DNA from: an uncultured Muribaculaceae bacterium
Lineage (GTDB): Bacteria; Bacteroidota; Bacteroidia; Bacteroidales; Muribaculaceae
Length of the DNA: 35,700 bases
Assembly (NCBI GenBank): GCA_945931475.1
Contig: CAMEPD010000018.1
Span: 1-35,700, forward strand
Direction: 5' to 3'
The position numbers and the translations under genes are program-made. The notes beneath the pieces are model-generated. The model was not told the DNA's origin and ran no database searches. It saw only the letters and a program-made list of their open reading frames with translations. Of the stretch, positions 23,753-30,521 are shown one piece after another (position 1 is the stretch's first letter; each line of letters opens with the position of its first letter).

Positions 23753-25843
23753 TTACACGCCGAGTGTGAGCCGGATACGGCTTCCGGCGCGGGCCATGGT
23801 GCCGGCGGCGGGCTCCTGACCGCGCACGAATCCGTTGCCCGAGAAGCTCACCTCGAAGCCGGCGCTCTCAAGGGTGTTGATGGCTTCGCGCAGACCCAGG
23901 CCGGCCACTGAGGGAACGGTGCCTTTGGGCTGGCGCGCCGGGGCTGCCGGATGAAGTTCGCTGGGGGCGCCGGTGACTTTGCGCACTGTGCTGTGGAGTC
24001 CGTCCTGAAGCGAGGCGTAGAGCATGGGGCGCTTCGTGCCGGTATTCCCTTCGGCGAAGTTGGGGGCTTCGCCGAGCAGGCCGCGCGAGTACATTTTCAG
24101 GGCGATATTGCGCATCACCTGACCCGAGGTCGAGGCGGCGCCGAACATATTGCGCTTGGGATAGAAAGTGAGCACGATGCACGAGTACTGCGGATTGTCG
24201 GCGGGGAAGAATCCGCAGAATGCCAGGCGCTTACGCCCGGTGTTGTAGGTGTGGGTCACCGGGTCGACGCTGTAGCAGGTGCCGGTTTTGCCGGCCAGGG
24301 CAACTTTGTCGTTCTTGAGCGAGCGGCCGGTGCCGTGGTTGCCCCACACAACTTGTTTGAGCATATATTGCATCTTGCGTGCGTTCTCCTCGGAGCAGAT
24401 GCGGTCGCGGATGTACGACACGGGGATGACGGAGTCGAAATTCTCGGTCTGCAGATTCGTTACCAGGCGCGGACGCACGTAGCGGCCGTTGTTGGCGATG
24501 GCGTTGTAGATCGACAGGGTGTAGATGGGGGGAATCTCCGACGAGTAGCCGTAACACATACGCGACAGATCGACGCGTTGCGGGTTGGGGTTGAAGCGTG
24601 GCGGGCGCTCGCCGGCGATGCCGGTGTTGAGCGGGTCGAGGAATCCGATGCCGCGCAGGCGCTCGACGAACCCCTTGGGGTTGCTGTCGTAGCCGCGGGT
24701 GATGATGCGGGCCATGCCGATGTTCGACGACTGTTCGATGACTTCGCGCACACGCAGCGATGCGTTGAAGTGCGAGTCGGTGATGGGTCGGCCTCCGCCG
24801 TAGGCCCAGCTCTTGCCGATGGGTATTACCTCCTCGAGGTTGTTGACAAGCCCATCCTCCAGGGCTATCATCATGGAGATGGGTTTCACTACCGAGCCGG
24901 GCTCGAAGCCCATGACGGCGTAGTTGACGGCCTCGATGTATCCGGGGCCTCTCTTCGATTTTTCGAGGTTGGATATGGCTTTGATGTCGCCGGTCTTGAC
25001 GTCCATGAGCACGGCGCACCCCCAGTCGGCATCGCATGAGTCGAGCACGCGGTTGAGCTCGTTCTCAACGATGTCCTGAAGGCGCACGTCGATGGTGGTG
25101 CGCAGGTTGTAACCGGGCTGGGCCGGTATGTCGGTCCACGAACCGATGTTGCGGGTCAGTGGGATGCGCTTGGCCACGCCCGGTACGCCGTAGAGCAGGC
25201 TGTCGAGGGCCATCTCCAGGCCCGAAATGCCGTGAACCTGGCTGCACTTGTCGGTCTGGCCCACGCCGCCGATCGAACGGCGTGCCATGGCTCCGTAGGG
25301 GTTGGAGCGCTTCATTACCGATTCTACGGTCATGCCGTTCTTGTTGGGATTGGGTATGTTGAAGAAGGGGAAGGTCTTCAGGTGCTCAAGCTGTGAGAAA
25401 CTCAGGCCCGAGATAACCTTGAATGCGCGCGGCCGCTTTTCGGGGTCGGTCTTAAGCGGTTTCTCGAGGTGTGCGCGCCACTCGTCGCGGCTCTGGCGAG
25501 GGTAATATGTCGCCAGCGAGTCGGCTATCGAGTCAAGGGCCAGACGGTAACGGTTCTCCATGAAACGTTCCGAACGGAAGTCGAGCCGCACGGTGTAGTA
25601 ACGCAGGTTTGTGGCCAGGATCGAGCCGTCGTCGGCGAGGATGTCGCCGCGTTCGGGCAGGATGGTGTCGACGCGTTCCATCTCTTTCATGGCCTTGTCG
25701 TTCCAGTCCGATGCGTGTACTACGCTGGTGGCGAAGAGCTTACCGACAATGGCAACGGTAAACAGCAGTATGCCTGCCGAGATGACTACGTATCGCCAGA
25801 GGATGTGCGAGCGGTTGTTCTTCTGTGTGGGTTTCAGTTTCAT
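23753..25843 (-). CDS. ftsI: Class B penicillin-binding protein FtsI (PBP3) with PASTA domain
   Basis: Septal peptidoglycan transpeptidase, anchored by one transmembrane helix (about 15-40) and acting in the periplasm with FtsW. 696 residues: N-terminal pedestal with LPERGDILADDGSILA (62-77), then the transpeptidase domain with active-site SVVK (Ser317, Lys320), SSN (372-374) and KTG (519-521). The last 60 or so residues form one PASTA domain (VPSVAGLGLREAINTLESAG...), common in Bacteroidota FtsI but absent from E. coli FtsI. It follows the ftsL gene after 25 bases. Confidence 0.96.
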   Translation of the reverse strand: MKLKPTQKNNRSHILWRYVVISAGILLFTVAIVGKLFATSVVHASDWNDKAMKEMERVDTILPERGDILADDGSILATNLRYYTVRLDFRSERFMENRYRLALDSIADSLATYYPRQSRDEWRAHLEKPLKTDPEKRPRAFKVISGLSFSQLEHLKTFPFFNIPNPNKNGMTVESVMKRSNPYGAMARRSIGGVGQTDKCSQVHGISGLEMALDSLLYGVPGVAKRIPLTRNIGSWTDIPAQPGYNLRTTIDVRLQDIVENELNRVLDSCDADWGCAVLMDVKTGDIKAISNLEKSKRGPGYIEAVNYAVMGFEPGSVVKPISMMIALEDGLVNNLEEVIPIGKSWAYGGGRPITDSHFNASLRVREVIEQSSNIGMARIITRGYDSNPKGFVERLRGIGFLDPLNTGIAGERPPRFNPNPQRVDLSRMCYGYSSEIPPIYTLSIYNAIANNGRYVRPRLVTNLQTENFDSVIPVSYIRDRICSEENARKMQYMLKQVVWGNHGTGRSLKNDKVALAGKTGTCYSVDPVTHTYNTGRKRLAFCGFFPADNPQYSCIVLTFYPKRNMFGAASTSGQVMRNIALKMYSRGLLGEAPNFAEGNTGTKRPMLYASLQDGLHSTVRKVTGAPSELHPAAPARQPKGTVPSVAGLGLREAINTLESAGFEVSFSGNGFVRGQEPAAGTMARAGSRIRLTLGV

Positions 25844-25868
25844 TTTGTGGAGAATATGAGGAGATGAA

Positions 25869-26243
25869 TCAGTCTTTCAGAGAGATGGAGTAGGGAGGCT
25901 GTTCCTGCACGGTGACGCCCAGGCGCATCGAATCGGCCAGGTGCTGCATCTGTGATTCGCGGATGCGGCTCATGTAGTTCGACTTCTCGCGGATGCGCTC
26001 GGTCTTTACTACCTCAAGTTCCTTCTGGAGTTTCTGTATGGTTTCCATCTGCGTCATGCAGGTGTAGCGGCTGGTGATGTAGATCAGCAGCATGGCCGCG
26101 ATGGCGAGCACCAGCAGCCAGTTGCGCCGCAGAAAGTCGAGCGAGAGCACGCGCCCGTGGAGCGCACCTGACCAGATGTGCTTCTTCGGCTGGGGGTTGC
26201 GGGGCTCGCTGTTGCGTGGTGTGTCGGTTGTTTCGGCGGCCAT
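25869..26243 (-). CDS. ftsL: FtsL-like small divisome membrane protein
   Basis: 124 residues: a cytoplasmic part of about 40 residues, one transmembrane helix (about 40-59, WLLVLAIAAMLLIYITS) and a periplasmic coiled-coil (about 60-110, METIQKLQKELEVVKTERIREK and on). This is the architecture of FtsL, which joins FtsB and FtsQ to activate FtsW-FtsI. Sequence identity in this family is low, so the call rests on architecture and on the position between rsmH and ftsI. 43 bases separate it from rsmH. Confidence 0.82.
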   Translation of the reverse strand: MAAETTDTPRNSEPRNPQPKKHIWSGALHGRVLSLDFLRRNWLLVLAIAAMLLIYITSRYTCMTQMETIQKLQKELEVVKTERIREKSNYMSRIRESQMQHLADSMRLGVTVQEQPPYSISLKD

Positions 26244-26286
26244 ATCGTTGGAGGAGGTTTTTACGGTGATGTATTGAGTTGACGGC

Positions 26287-27243
26287 TTATTCGGGGTTCT
26301 TGCGGGCGATTCGGAGCTTGGCCGACCTCGACCGCGGGTTGCGCTCTGTCTCGGCTTCGTCGGGGGTGATGGCTTTGGAGGTGATGAGCTTCAACTCAGA
26401 GAGCTGCCGGCCGAAGAAGTCTTTGCGGACTTCGCCGTCGAGGTTGCCGGTGCGCATGAAGTTCTTCACCAGGCGGTCTTCGAGCGAGTGGTATGTGATG
26501 ACGGCCAGGTATCCGCCGGGTCTGAGCACGTCCAGAGCCTGTGTAAGCAGCGAACGCAGGGCGGCGATTTCGTCGTTGACTTCAATGCGCAGCGCCTGGA
26601 ACAGCTGGGCCAGTTCCTTCTTCTCGCGCCGGGGGTCGATGAGAGGCCGCACTATGTCGAGAAGTCGTTCGACAGTGGTCACCGGTTGCTTGGCGCGGGC
26701 GTTGCAGATGGCCTGGGCCAGCTGACGGGCGCGCGGCAATTCGCCGTAGAGGCGGAATATGCGCGCCAGGTCGTCGGGAGTGGCCTCGGCGATGAGTGTG
26801 GCGGCATCGCGGTGGGCCTGCGGATTCATGCGCATATCCAAGCGCCCGTTCCAGCGGAACGAGAAGCCTCGCTCCGGGTCGTCGAAGTGGTGGAACGATA
26901 CGCCGAGGTCGGCAAGAATGCCGTCTACGCTGTCGTAACCGTAGAACCGCAGGAAGTTGCGCAGGAATCGGAAATTGCCGTGTACGGCGGTGAAAGCCGG
27001 ATTTTCGCGGAACTCGGGGTCGGCCGCAGCCCGCTCAATGGCGTCGCTGTCCTGGTCGAAACTGAGCAGGTGTCCGCCCTCCCAGGCGTCGAGCTGACGC
27101 AGGATGGCACGCGAGTGCCCCCCTCCGCCCAGTGTGCAGTCGACATAAACGCCTGAGGGCTTGATATGTAAGCCTTCGAGCGACTGCTGCAGGAGCGCCG
27201 GAACATGGTATTCTGTGCGGGTATTTTCTGCGTTTTCTTCCAT
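26287..27243 (-). CDS. rsmH: 16S rRNA (cytosine-1402-N4)-methyltransferase
   Basis: SAM-dependent methyltransferase (MraW) acting on C1402 of 16S rRNA. 318 residues: HVPALLQQSLEGL at the start, SAM-binding YVDCTLGGGGHSRAIL (33-48), FDQDSDAIE, ILADLGVSFHHFDDPERGFSF, and near the end ALRIEVNDEI with VITYHSLEDRLVKNFM. It is the first gene of the dcw cluster here; in most Bacteroidales mraZ stands before it, but no mraZ is present upstream. Confidence 0.97.
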   Translation of the reverse strand: MEENAENTRTEYHVPALLQQSLEGLHIKPSGVYVDCTLGGGGHSRAILRQLDAWEGGHLLSFDQDSDAIERAAADPEFRENPAFTAVHGNFRFLRNFLRFYGYDSVDGILADLGVSFHHFDDPERGFSFRWNGRLDMRMNPQAHRDAATLIAEATPDDLARIFRLYGELPRARQLAQAICNARAKQPVTTVERLLDIVRPLIDPRREKKELAQLFQALRIEVNDEIAALRSLLTQALDVLRPGGYLAVITYHSLEDRLVKNFMRTGNLDGEVRKDFFGRQLSELKLITSKAITPDEAETERNPRSRSAKLRIARKNPE

Positions 27244-27305
27244 TGGCTTAATGCTGAGACGTCAACCGCTGAACCTCAGAGTGGTGACGTGTCTGAAATC
27301 GAGCG

Positions 27306-27337
27306 TAAAATTACAAAAATCCAAGCAAAATTTACAA
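27306..27337 (-). promoter_or_regulatory. Possible promoter of the dcw cluster
   Basis: Minus-strand TAATTTTA at 27313-27306 is one base from TAnnTTTG, with TTG at 27337-27335 about 21 bases upstream. It would give a leader of about 60 bases before the rsmH ATG. Confidence 0.4.
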
Positions 27338-27374
27338 TACTAAACTGTAAAAATCTTAAAATTCACGAAAAAAG

Positions 27375-27383
27375 TTATCCACA
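27375..27383 (+). promoter_or_regulatory. Consensus DnaA box
   Basis: TTATCCACA matches the strong DnaA box exactly. It is the only one I saw in the window and lies between the transferase gene and the dcw promoter, in AT-rich sequence. Confidence 0.4.
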
Positions 27384-27431
27384 TCCTGTTGCTGTTTTCA
27401 TTTGCAAACGCCCGGCGCTTTTCGCGGGGAT

Positions 27432-27466
27432 AAAAAAGCCACCTCGTCGGGTTTGGAGCGGGGTGG
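27432..27466 (-). terminator. Terminator of the sugar transferase gene
   Basis: On the minus strand CCACC (27466-27462) pairs with GGTGG (27443-27439), with further inner pairs, followed by C and six T (27437-27432). It lies about 140 bases past the stop of the transferase gene. Confidence 0.5.
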
Positions 27467-27606
27467 AAATCGTGTTTATGTCAGTATTTTTTTTGATGGG
27501 CCGTAACAGGGAGTTGCCGGTGTGGGCGACGCAGTGAAATATTCTGCCGTTATCTGCCGTTTTTGCCGTTTTTTTTTGTGGCTCATTCTGTAGCGAGGCT
27601 GTGGGA

Positions 27607-28188
27607 TTATAGTCTGAAAGTCAGCATTTTCCAGATGGTAAGGAAGAATATTTTCATGTCGAGCCAAAGCGAGAATTTATCGATGTATTCCAGGTCGGCC
27701 TCAACACGTTTGGCCATATCCTCCACGCGCGGAGTGGGCCCGCGGAAACCCTTGACCTGCGCCAGGCCGGTGAGTCCGGGACGCATCTCGTGGCGCCGCA
27801 TATAGTCGGGTATCAGTTTTGAATAGTATTCGGTATGCTTAAGCATGTGCGGGCGCGGCCCGATAATCGACATATCCCCTTTGAGCACGTTGATGAGCTG
27901 AGGCAGCTCGTCGAGCGAGGTACGGCGGAGCATCCGCCCGACTGCGGTGATGCGCCGGTCGTGCTCTGTCGACTGCTCCTCGTCGGCTTCGTCGTTGATG
28001 TACATCGACCGGAACTTCAGCAGCTCGAAAACATTCCCGTTGTATCCGGTGCGCTTTTGCCTGAAAAAGATGCCTCCGGGTGAGGTGACAAGTATCCACA
28101 CTGCTATCACTATCCATAGCGGCATGAGCGCTATAAGGGCGAGCAGTGCGAATATAAAGTCGAAAATCCTCTTTATCGATTTCTGCAT
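27607..28188 (-). CDS. Undecaprenyl-phosphate sugar-1-phosphate transferase (monotopic)
   Basis: A 193-residue phosphoglycosyl transferase of the bacterial sugar transferase family. It holds only the catalytic domain, as in PglC. A reentrant N-terminal hydrophobic helix (about 8-34) precedes FRQKRTGYNGNVFELLKFRSMY, RRTSLDELPQLINVLKGDMSIIGPRP (with the catalytic DE pair) and RPGLTGLAQVKG. It transfers a sugar phosphate to undecaprenyl phosphate as the first step of a surface glycan. No other glycan genes are near it, so the sugar and the product are unknown. A strong promoter 215 bases upstream gives it an unusually long leader. Confidence 0.92.
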   Translation of the reverse strand: MQKSIKRIFDFIFALLALIALMPLWIVIAVWILVTSPGGIFFRQKRTGYNGNVFELLKFRSMYINDEADEEQSTEHDRRITAVGRMLRRTSLDELPQLINVLKGDMSIIGPRPHMLKHTEYYSKLIPDYMRRHEMRPGLTGLAQVKGFRGPTPRVEDMAKRVEADLEYIDKFSLWLDMKIFFLTIWKMLTFRL

Positions 28189-28406
28189 CAGTATAAATTT
28201 CAGGTTGTTTGACTGACAAAAATAGACGGGCGGTACGTGAGGCCCGGAAGAATTCGAAAATCAGACGTCATTGTAGGCCAATAACAATTAAATAACGTTA
28301 AAATGGCTGAATTAATTGCGTTAAGCTTGAAATATTATTCGTAAAAAACTTGACGGCGGAAAGAGGTTGTGACGTTCTGAAATTTCCGGTTTTCAATAGC
28401 CGGGTG
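28189..28406 (-). promoter_or_regulatory. Long 5' leader of the sugar transferase gene
   Basis: Between the promoter and the ATG lie about 215 bases. They include a CCGG...CCGG hairpin at the start (28386-28403), an AT-rich middle and a 23-codon reading frame (ATG at 28271, TGA at 28200, starting MTSDFRILPG) that ends 11 bases before the transferase ATG. A second box, TATTTTTG (28224-28217), lacks a -33 match. Confidence 0.4.
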
Positions 28407-28438
28407 CAAATATAGTCAATTTTGGCGGCGTGACCAAA
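28407..28438 (-). promoter_or_regulatory. Promoter upstream of the sugar transferase gene
   Basis: Minus-strand TTTG at 28438-28435, exactly 20 bases, then TATATTTG at 28414-28407: a full match to the Bacteroides consensus. Confidence 0.75.
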
Positions 28439-28483
28439 CAATTGAAACTGTTCGTGGCATTTTATTCAGAAACTGCATGGAAA

Positions 28484-28555
28484 CTCCATCCGTTCCATGA
28501 GTTTCATCCGCTACATAAGATTCATCCGCTACATAAGATATATCAGTTACATCCG
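28484..28555. repeat. 18-bp tandem repeat, four units
   Basis: Units start at 28484, 28502, 28520 and 28538. Units 2 and 3 share TTCATCCGCTACATAAG and differ only at the first base; the outer units are degenerate. It lies between the transferase promoter and the tRNA terminator. Confidence 0.85.
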
Positions 28556-28584
28556 CTGCGTCGCTTGCCGGGGCGGAGCGGTTA

Positions 28585-28616
28585 CAAAAAAAGCGACCCT
28601 GAAAAAGAGTCGCTTT
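28585..28616 (-). terminator. Terminator of tRNA-Lys
   Basis: Minus strand AAAGCGAC (28616-28609) pairs with GTCGCTTT (28597-28590), and the T run continues to 28585 (eight T in all). It is directly downstream of the tRNA. Confidence 0.85.
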
Positions 28617-28620
28617 CAAG

Positions 28621-28693
28621 TGTCCTCGCAGGGGCTCGAACCCTGGACCCACTGATTAAGAGTCAGTTGCTCTACCAACTGAGCTACGAAGAC
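28621..28693 (-). tRNA. tRNA-Lys (anticodon CUU)
   Basis: A full cloverleaf on the minus strand. The acceptor stem GTCTTCG pairs with CGAGGAC (one G-T pair), with discriminator A. The D arm is GCTC-AGTTGGTA-GAGC, the anticodon arm ACTGA-CTCTTAA-TCAGT with CUU at 34-36, and the T arm CAGGG-TTCGAGC-CCCTG. CCA is not encoded. It has its own promoter and terminator, so it is an independent unit decoding AAG. Confidence 0.97.
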
Positions 28694-28740
28694 AATGAAT
28701 AAAGATAAGTCTGTAAACGGGCGATTTCTCAAACGCGATG

Positions 28741-28772
28741 CAAAGGTACGCCCTTTTTTTGAACCCACCAAA
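28741..28772 (-). promoter_or_regulatory. Promoter of tRNA-Lys
   Basis: Minus-strand TTTG (28772-28769), 20 bases, TACCTTTG (28748-28741). The start of transcription would be about 45 bases before the mature tRNA. Confidence 0.8.
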
Positions 28773-28803
28773 TTTTCGGCCAAAAAATTTTTGGAAAAAT
28801 TTA

Positions 28804-28836
28804 CGGATAAGGTAGTCGGATAAGGTCGGATAAGGT
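28804..28836. repeat. CGGATAAGGT repeated three times
   Basis: The decamer CGGATAAGGT occurs at 28804, 28817 and 28827; the last two copies are directly adjacent. Confidence 0.8.
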
Positions 28837-29154
28837 CGTGATGAGGCCGTATGGGTCCGTGTGAGATTACAGTATATGGCATTTTAAGGTCCCGGGTGCC
28901 GGGAATGCAGCGGATGGTATGACAAAAATGAACAGGTAAATAGATAAAACAAATAGAGGTGTACGCTATGTTAAATTTAGTTAATTCGTATTTCGCGTAA
29001 TATGTCTGTCTGAGGTTGGCTGTATATTATGCAATCTGCATAAATAACTACATCACAGAACTAATATATGGCGTGTCGTACCTCTGTACTGTATATACAA
29101 GCTCTATTCATGGTTGCAAAACTGTGAAATTTATTTAAAAACATATAGCAATGT

Positions 29155-29186
29155 GTTGCACGGTTCAGGAAAAATTTGTTCCTTTG
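29155..29186 (+). promoter_or_regulatory. Possible promoter of a small RNA
   Basis: GTTG at 29155-29158, 20 bases, then TTCCTTTG at 29179-29186, one base from TAnnTTTG. The spacing equals that of the best promoters in the window. Confidence 0.5.
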
Positions 29187-29189
29187 TAC

Positions 29190-29261
29190 GTGTGTTTTTC
29201 ATAGTATTAGATTAAGATAAAGGTTTAAAGGAAAAGGGACGTCGTGAGACGTCCCTTTTTT
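29190..29261 (+). ncRNA. Candidate small RNA, about 70 nt
   Basis: A promoter-like pair at 29155-29186 and a perfect intrinsic terminator at 29236-29261 enclose about 70 bases with no reading frame of use. The 5' part is unstructured and A/T-rich (TTTTTCATAGTATTAGATT and on) and could serve as a seed region; the 3' end is the 8-bp terminator hairpin. The order promoter, single-stranded part, terminator is that of a trans-acting sRNA. No expression evidence is available here. Alternative: only a terminator for the minus-strand genes to the right. Confidence 0.45.
29236..29261. terminator. Strong terminator hairpin
   Basis: GGGACGTC-GTGA-GACGTCCC followed by six T on the plus strand; on the minus strand four T follow. 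It can end the candidate small RNA (plus) and the SemiSWEET message (minus). Confidence 0.85.
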
Positions 29262-29325
29262 GTCTGTTTTTGGTGTGGGATTCGGTAAATTTTCCGGAAT
29301 ATTTACCTTCTGATTCCGGCTTTTT

Positions 29326-29604
29326 TCACTTCTTGTCGCGGAAATGGTCGTTATATATTTTGATGCCGAAGACTATGGCCGAGCAGGTGCCGGTAATCAG
29401 GTTGGTTATTATCAACGGCAGGTTGACGGGATCGCTCAGAAATCCTTGTATTACGAAAAATATTGACCCGAATCCCATCAGCAGGAAGGTGGGCATGGCT
29501 ATGCCGTCGGTGCGGCGGGTGCGGATGGTGGTGATGGCTTGCGGCAGGTAACCGAACACCATGCAGATGGCGGCGAGGGCGCCGATTATTTCAAACCAGC
29601 TCAT
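29326..29604 (-). CDS. SemiSWEET family sugar transporter
   Basis: A 92-residue protein with three transmembrane helices (about 4-23, 36-57 and 64-84), one triple-helix bundle of the SWEET fold. It carries the PQ-loop motif GYLPQAITTIRTRRTDGIA with Pro21-Gln22. SemiSWEETs work as homodimers moving small sugars along their gradient. The substrate is not predictable. It follows the TIGR02757 gene after 107 bases and may belong to the glgB transcript; a sugar link with glycogen metabolism is possible but unproven. Confidence 0.9.
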   Translation of the reverse strand: MSWFEIIGALAAICMVFGYLPQAITTIRTRRTDGIAMPTFLLMGFGSIFFVIQGFLSDPVNLPLIITNLITGTCSAIVFGIKIYNDHFRDKK

Positions 29605-29711
29605 ATATTTTCATTTTTGATTTAGGTAATATTATACGTTTAAACAGCCTCTAATGCCGTGGAGTGCGGGTGCGTTTGAACTGACGATGTATTGCACCCG
29701 GACCGGCGCGG

Positions 29712-30512
29712 TCATTTTATGCCGATGCCGATGCCGAAGAGTGCGTAGTCGTAAATCACGGGGTCGTCGGGTCGGAAGCGACGCAGTGAGGCGGTGAGTT
29801 CGTCGACGGCGCGCCGGTCGTCGTTTTTGCGGGTGAGCAGGCCGAGCTGTCGCGACACGTTGCCGACATGGACGTCGAGCGGTATGTACAGTTGCGAGGG
29901 GTCGAGCAGACTCCACACACCCAAATCGACGATGCCGTCGCGGCGCACGAGCCACCGCAGGGCCATGTTGAGGCGTTTCAGGGCGGTGGTGCGCAGATTT
30001 TGCGGCAGACACCTCGAGGGGCGGCCGGGCGACGGGTCGGTGCAGACGGCCTGGTTGTTTGCGGCGGCCAACTCTGCGTTGATGGCTTCGGCGAGGGCCC
30101 ACGCCGGCGCCGGGGAGCGCTCCACGCCGTTGGCGCGGGCAAACTCCTCAAGGGTGGCGTAGCGGGAATATATCCGCTGTAACCCGCGCAGATATGCGCG
30201 CAGGTCGGCGGTGAAGAATGTGCGGTGGATGTTGCCGTCGGGTAGCTCCTCGTAGGCTTCGTCCATCACAAAATCGTGAGGCCGGTTGTCGAGCATGGCG
30301 AGCATTCGGTCGGCGTCGCGGCAGATCATGCGGCGGTTTCCCCAGGCGATGGCCGATGCAAGCAGTGCGGCAATCTCGATGTCGGGCTGGCGGCTGAACC
30401 GCCGTGGAAACTGCACGGGGTCGTCGGCTATGAATGCCGGCGAGTTGATGCGGGCGGCTTCCGAGTCGAGCAGTTCGCGCAGCGTGCCTTCGGTCAGTTC
30501 GGGGAGTGTCAT
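29712..30512 (-). CDS. TIGR02757 (DUF2400) family protein
   Basis: A 266-residue protein of the TIGR02757 family, common in Bacteroidota and distantly related to helix-hairpin-helix DNA glycosylases; its function is unknown. Recognisable blocks are DPVQFPRRFSRQPDIEIAAL and SAIAWGNRRMI in the N-terminal part and IPLDVHVGNVSRQLGLLTRK with YDYALFGIGI at the C-terminus, the conserved Asp-containing end. It starts 9 bases after the stop of glgB, so the two are co-transcribed. Confidence 0.9.
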   Translation of the reverse strand: MTLPELTEGTLRELLDSEAARINSPAFIADDPVQFPRRFSRQPDIEIAALLASAIAWGNRRMICRDADRMLAMLDNRPHDFVMDEAYEELPDGNIHRTFFTADLRAYLRGLQRIYSRYATLEEFARANGVERSPAPAWALAEAINAELAAANNQAVCTDPSPGRPSRCLPQNLRTTALKRLNMALRWLVRRDGIVDLGVWSLLDPSQLYIPLDVHVGNVSRQLGLLTRKNDDRRAVDELTASLRRFRPDDPVIYDYALFGIGIGIK

Positions 30513-30521
30513 GACAGCCTC

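Larger units (their letters stand above)
27244..27606. other. Intergenic region upstream of the dcw cluster
   Basis: No gene; mraZ is absent. It contains a likely rsmH promoter near 27306-27337, one consensus DnaA box (TTATCCACA, 27375-27383), a terminator for the transferase gene (27432-27466), three TGCCGT motifs at 27545, 27555 and 27564, and a run of nine T at 27569-27577 or so. Confidence 0.6.
28694..29325. other. AT-rich intergenic region between tRNA-Lys and SemiSWEET
   Basis: No protein gene. It holds the tRNA promoter, a short repeat at 28804-28836, a 7-3-7 palindrome at 29027-29043 (TTATGCA-ATC-TGCATAA) and the candidate small RNA gene at about 29190-29261. From about 28900 to 29230 the sequence is clearly richer in A and T than any gene in the window. 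Confidence 0.6.

Noticed and set aside
23951..25039. 362-residue frame on the plus strand opposite ftsI
   Set aside because: It lies wholly antisense to a gene with complete active-site motifs. GC-rich third codon positions create long antisense frames; similar ones occur opposite the RNA helicase, rsmH, ftsA, murD and glgB genes.
27340..27600. Replication origin around the DnaA box
   Set aside because: Only one DnaA box is present, with no cluster of boxes, no clear unwinding element and no dnaA gene nearby.
28484..28555. CRISPR array
   Set aside because: The units are directly adjacent 18-mers without spacers and no cas genes are near.
28416..28652. 78-residue minus-strand frame with six-residue repeats
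   Set aside because: It begins inside tRNA-Lys, runs through the tRNA terminator and the 18-bp repeats. The repeat period of 18 makes the frame look protein-like by itself.
29326..29604. SemiSWEET read as a truncated SWEET or PQ-loop protein
   Set aside because: Three helices in 92 residues with an intact PQ motif is the normal full length of the bacterial family.
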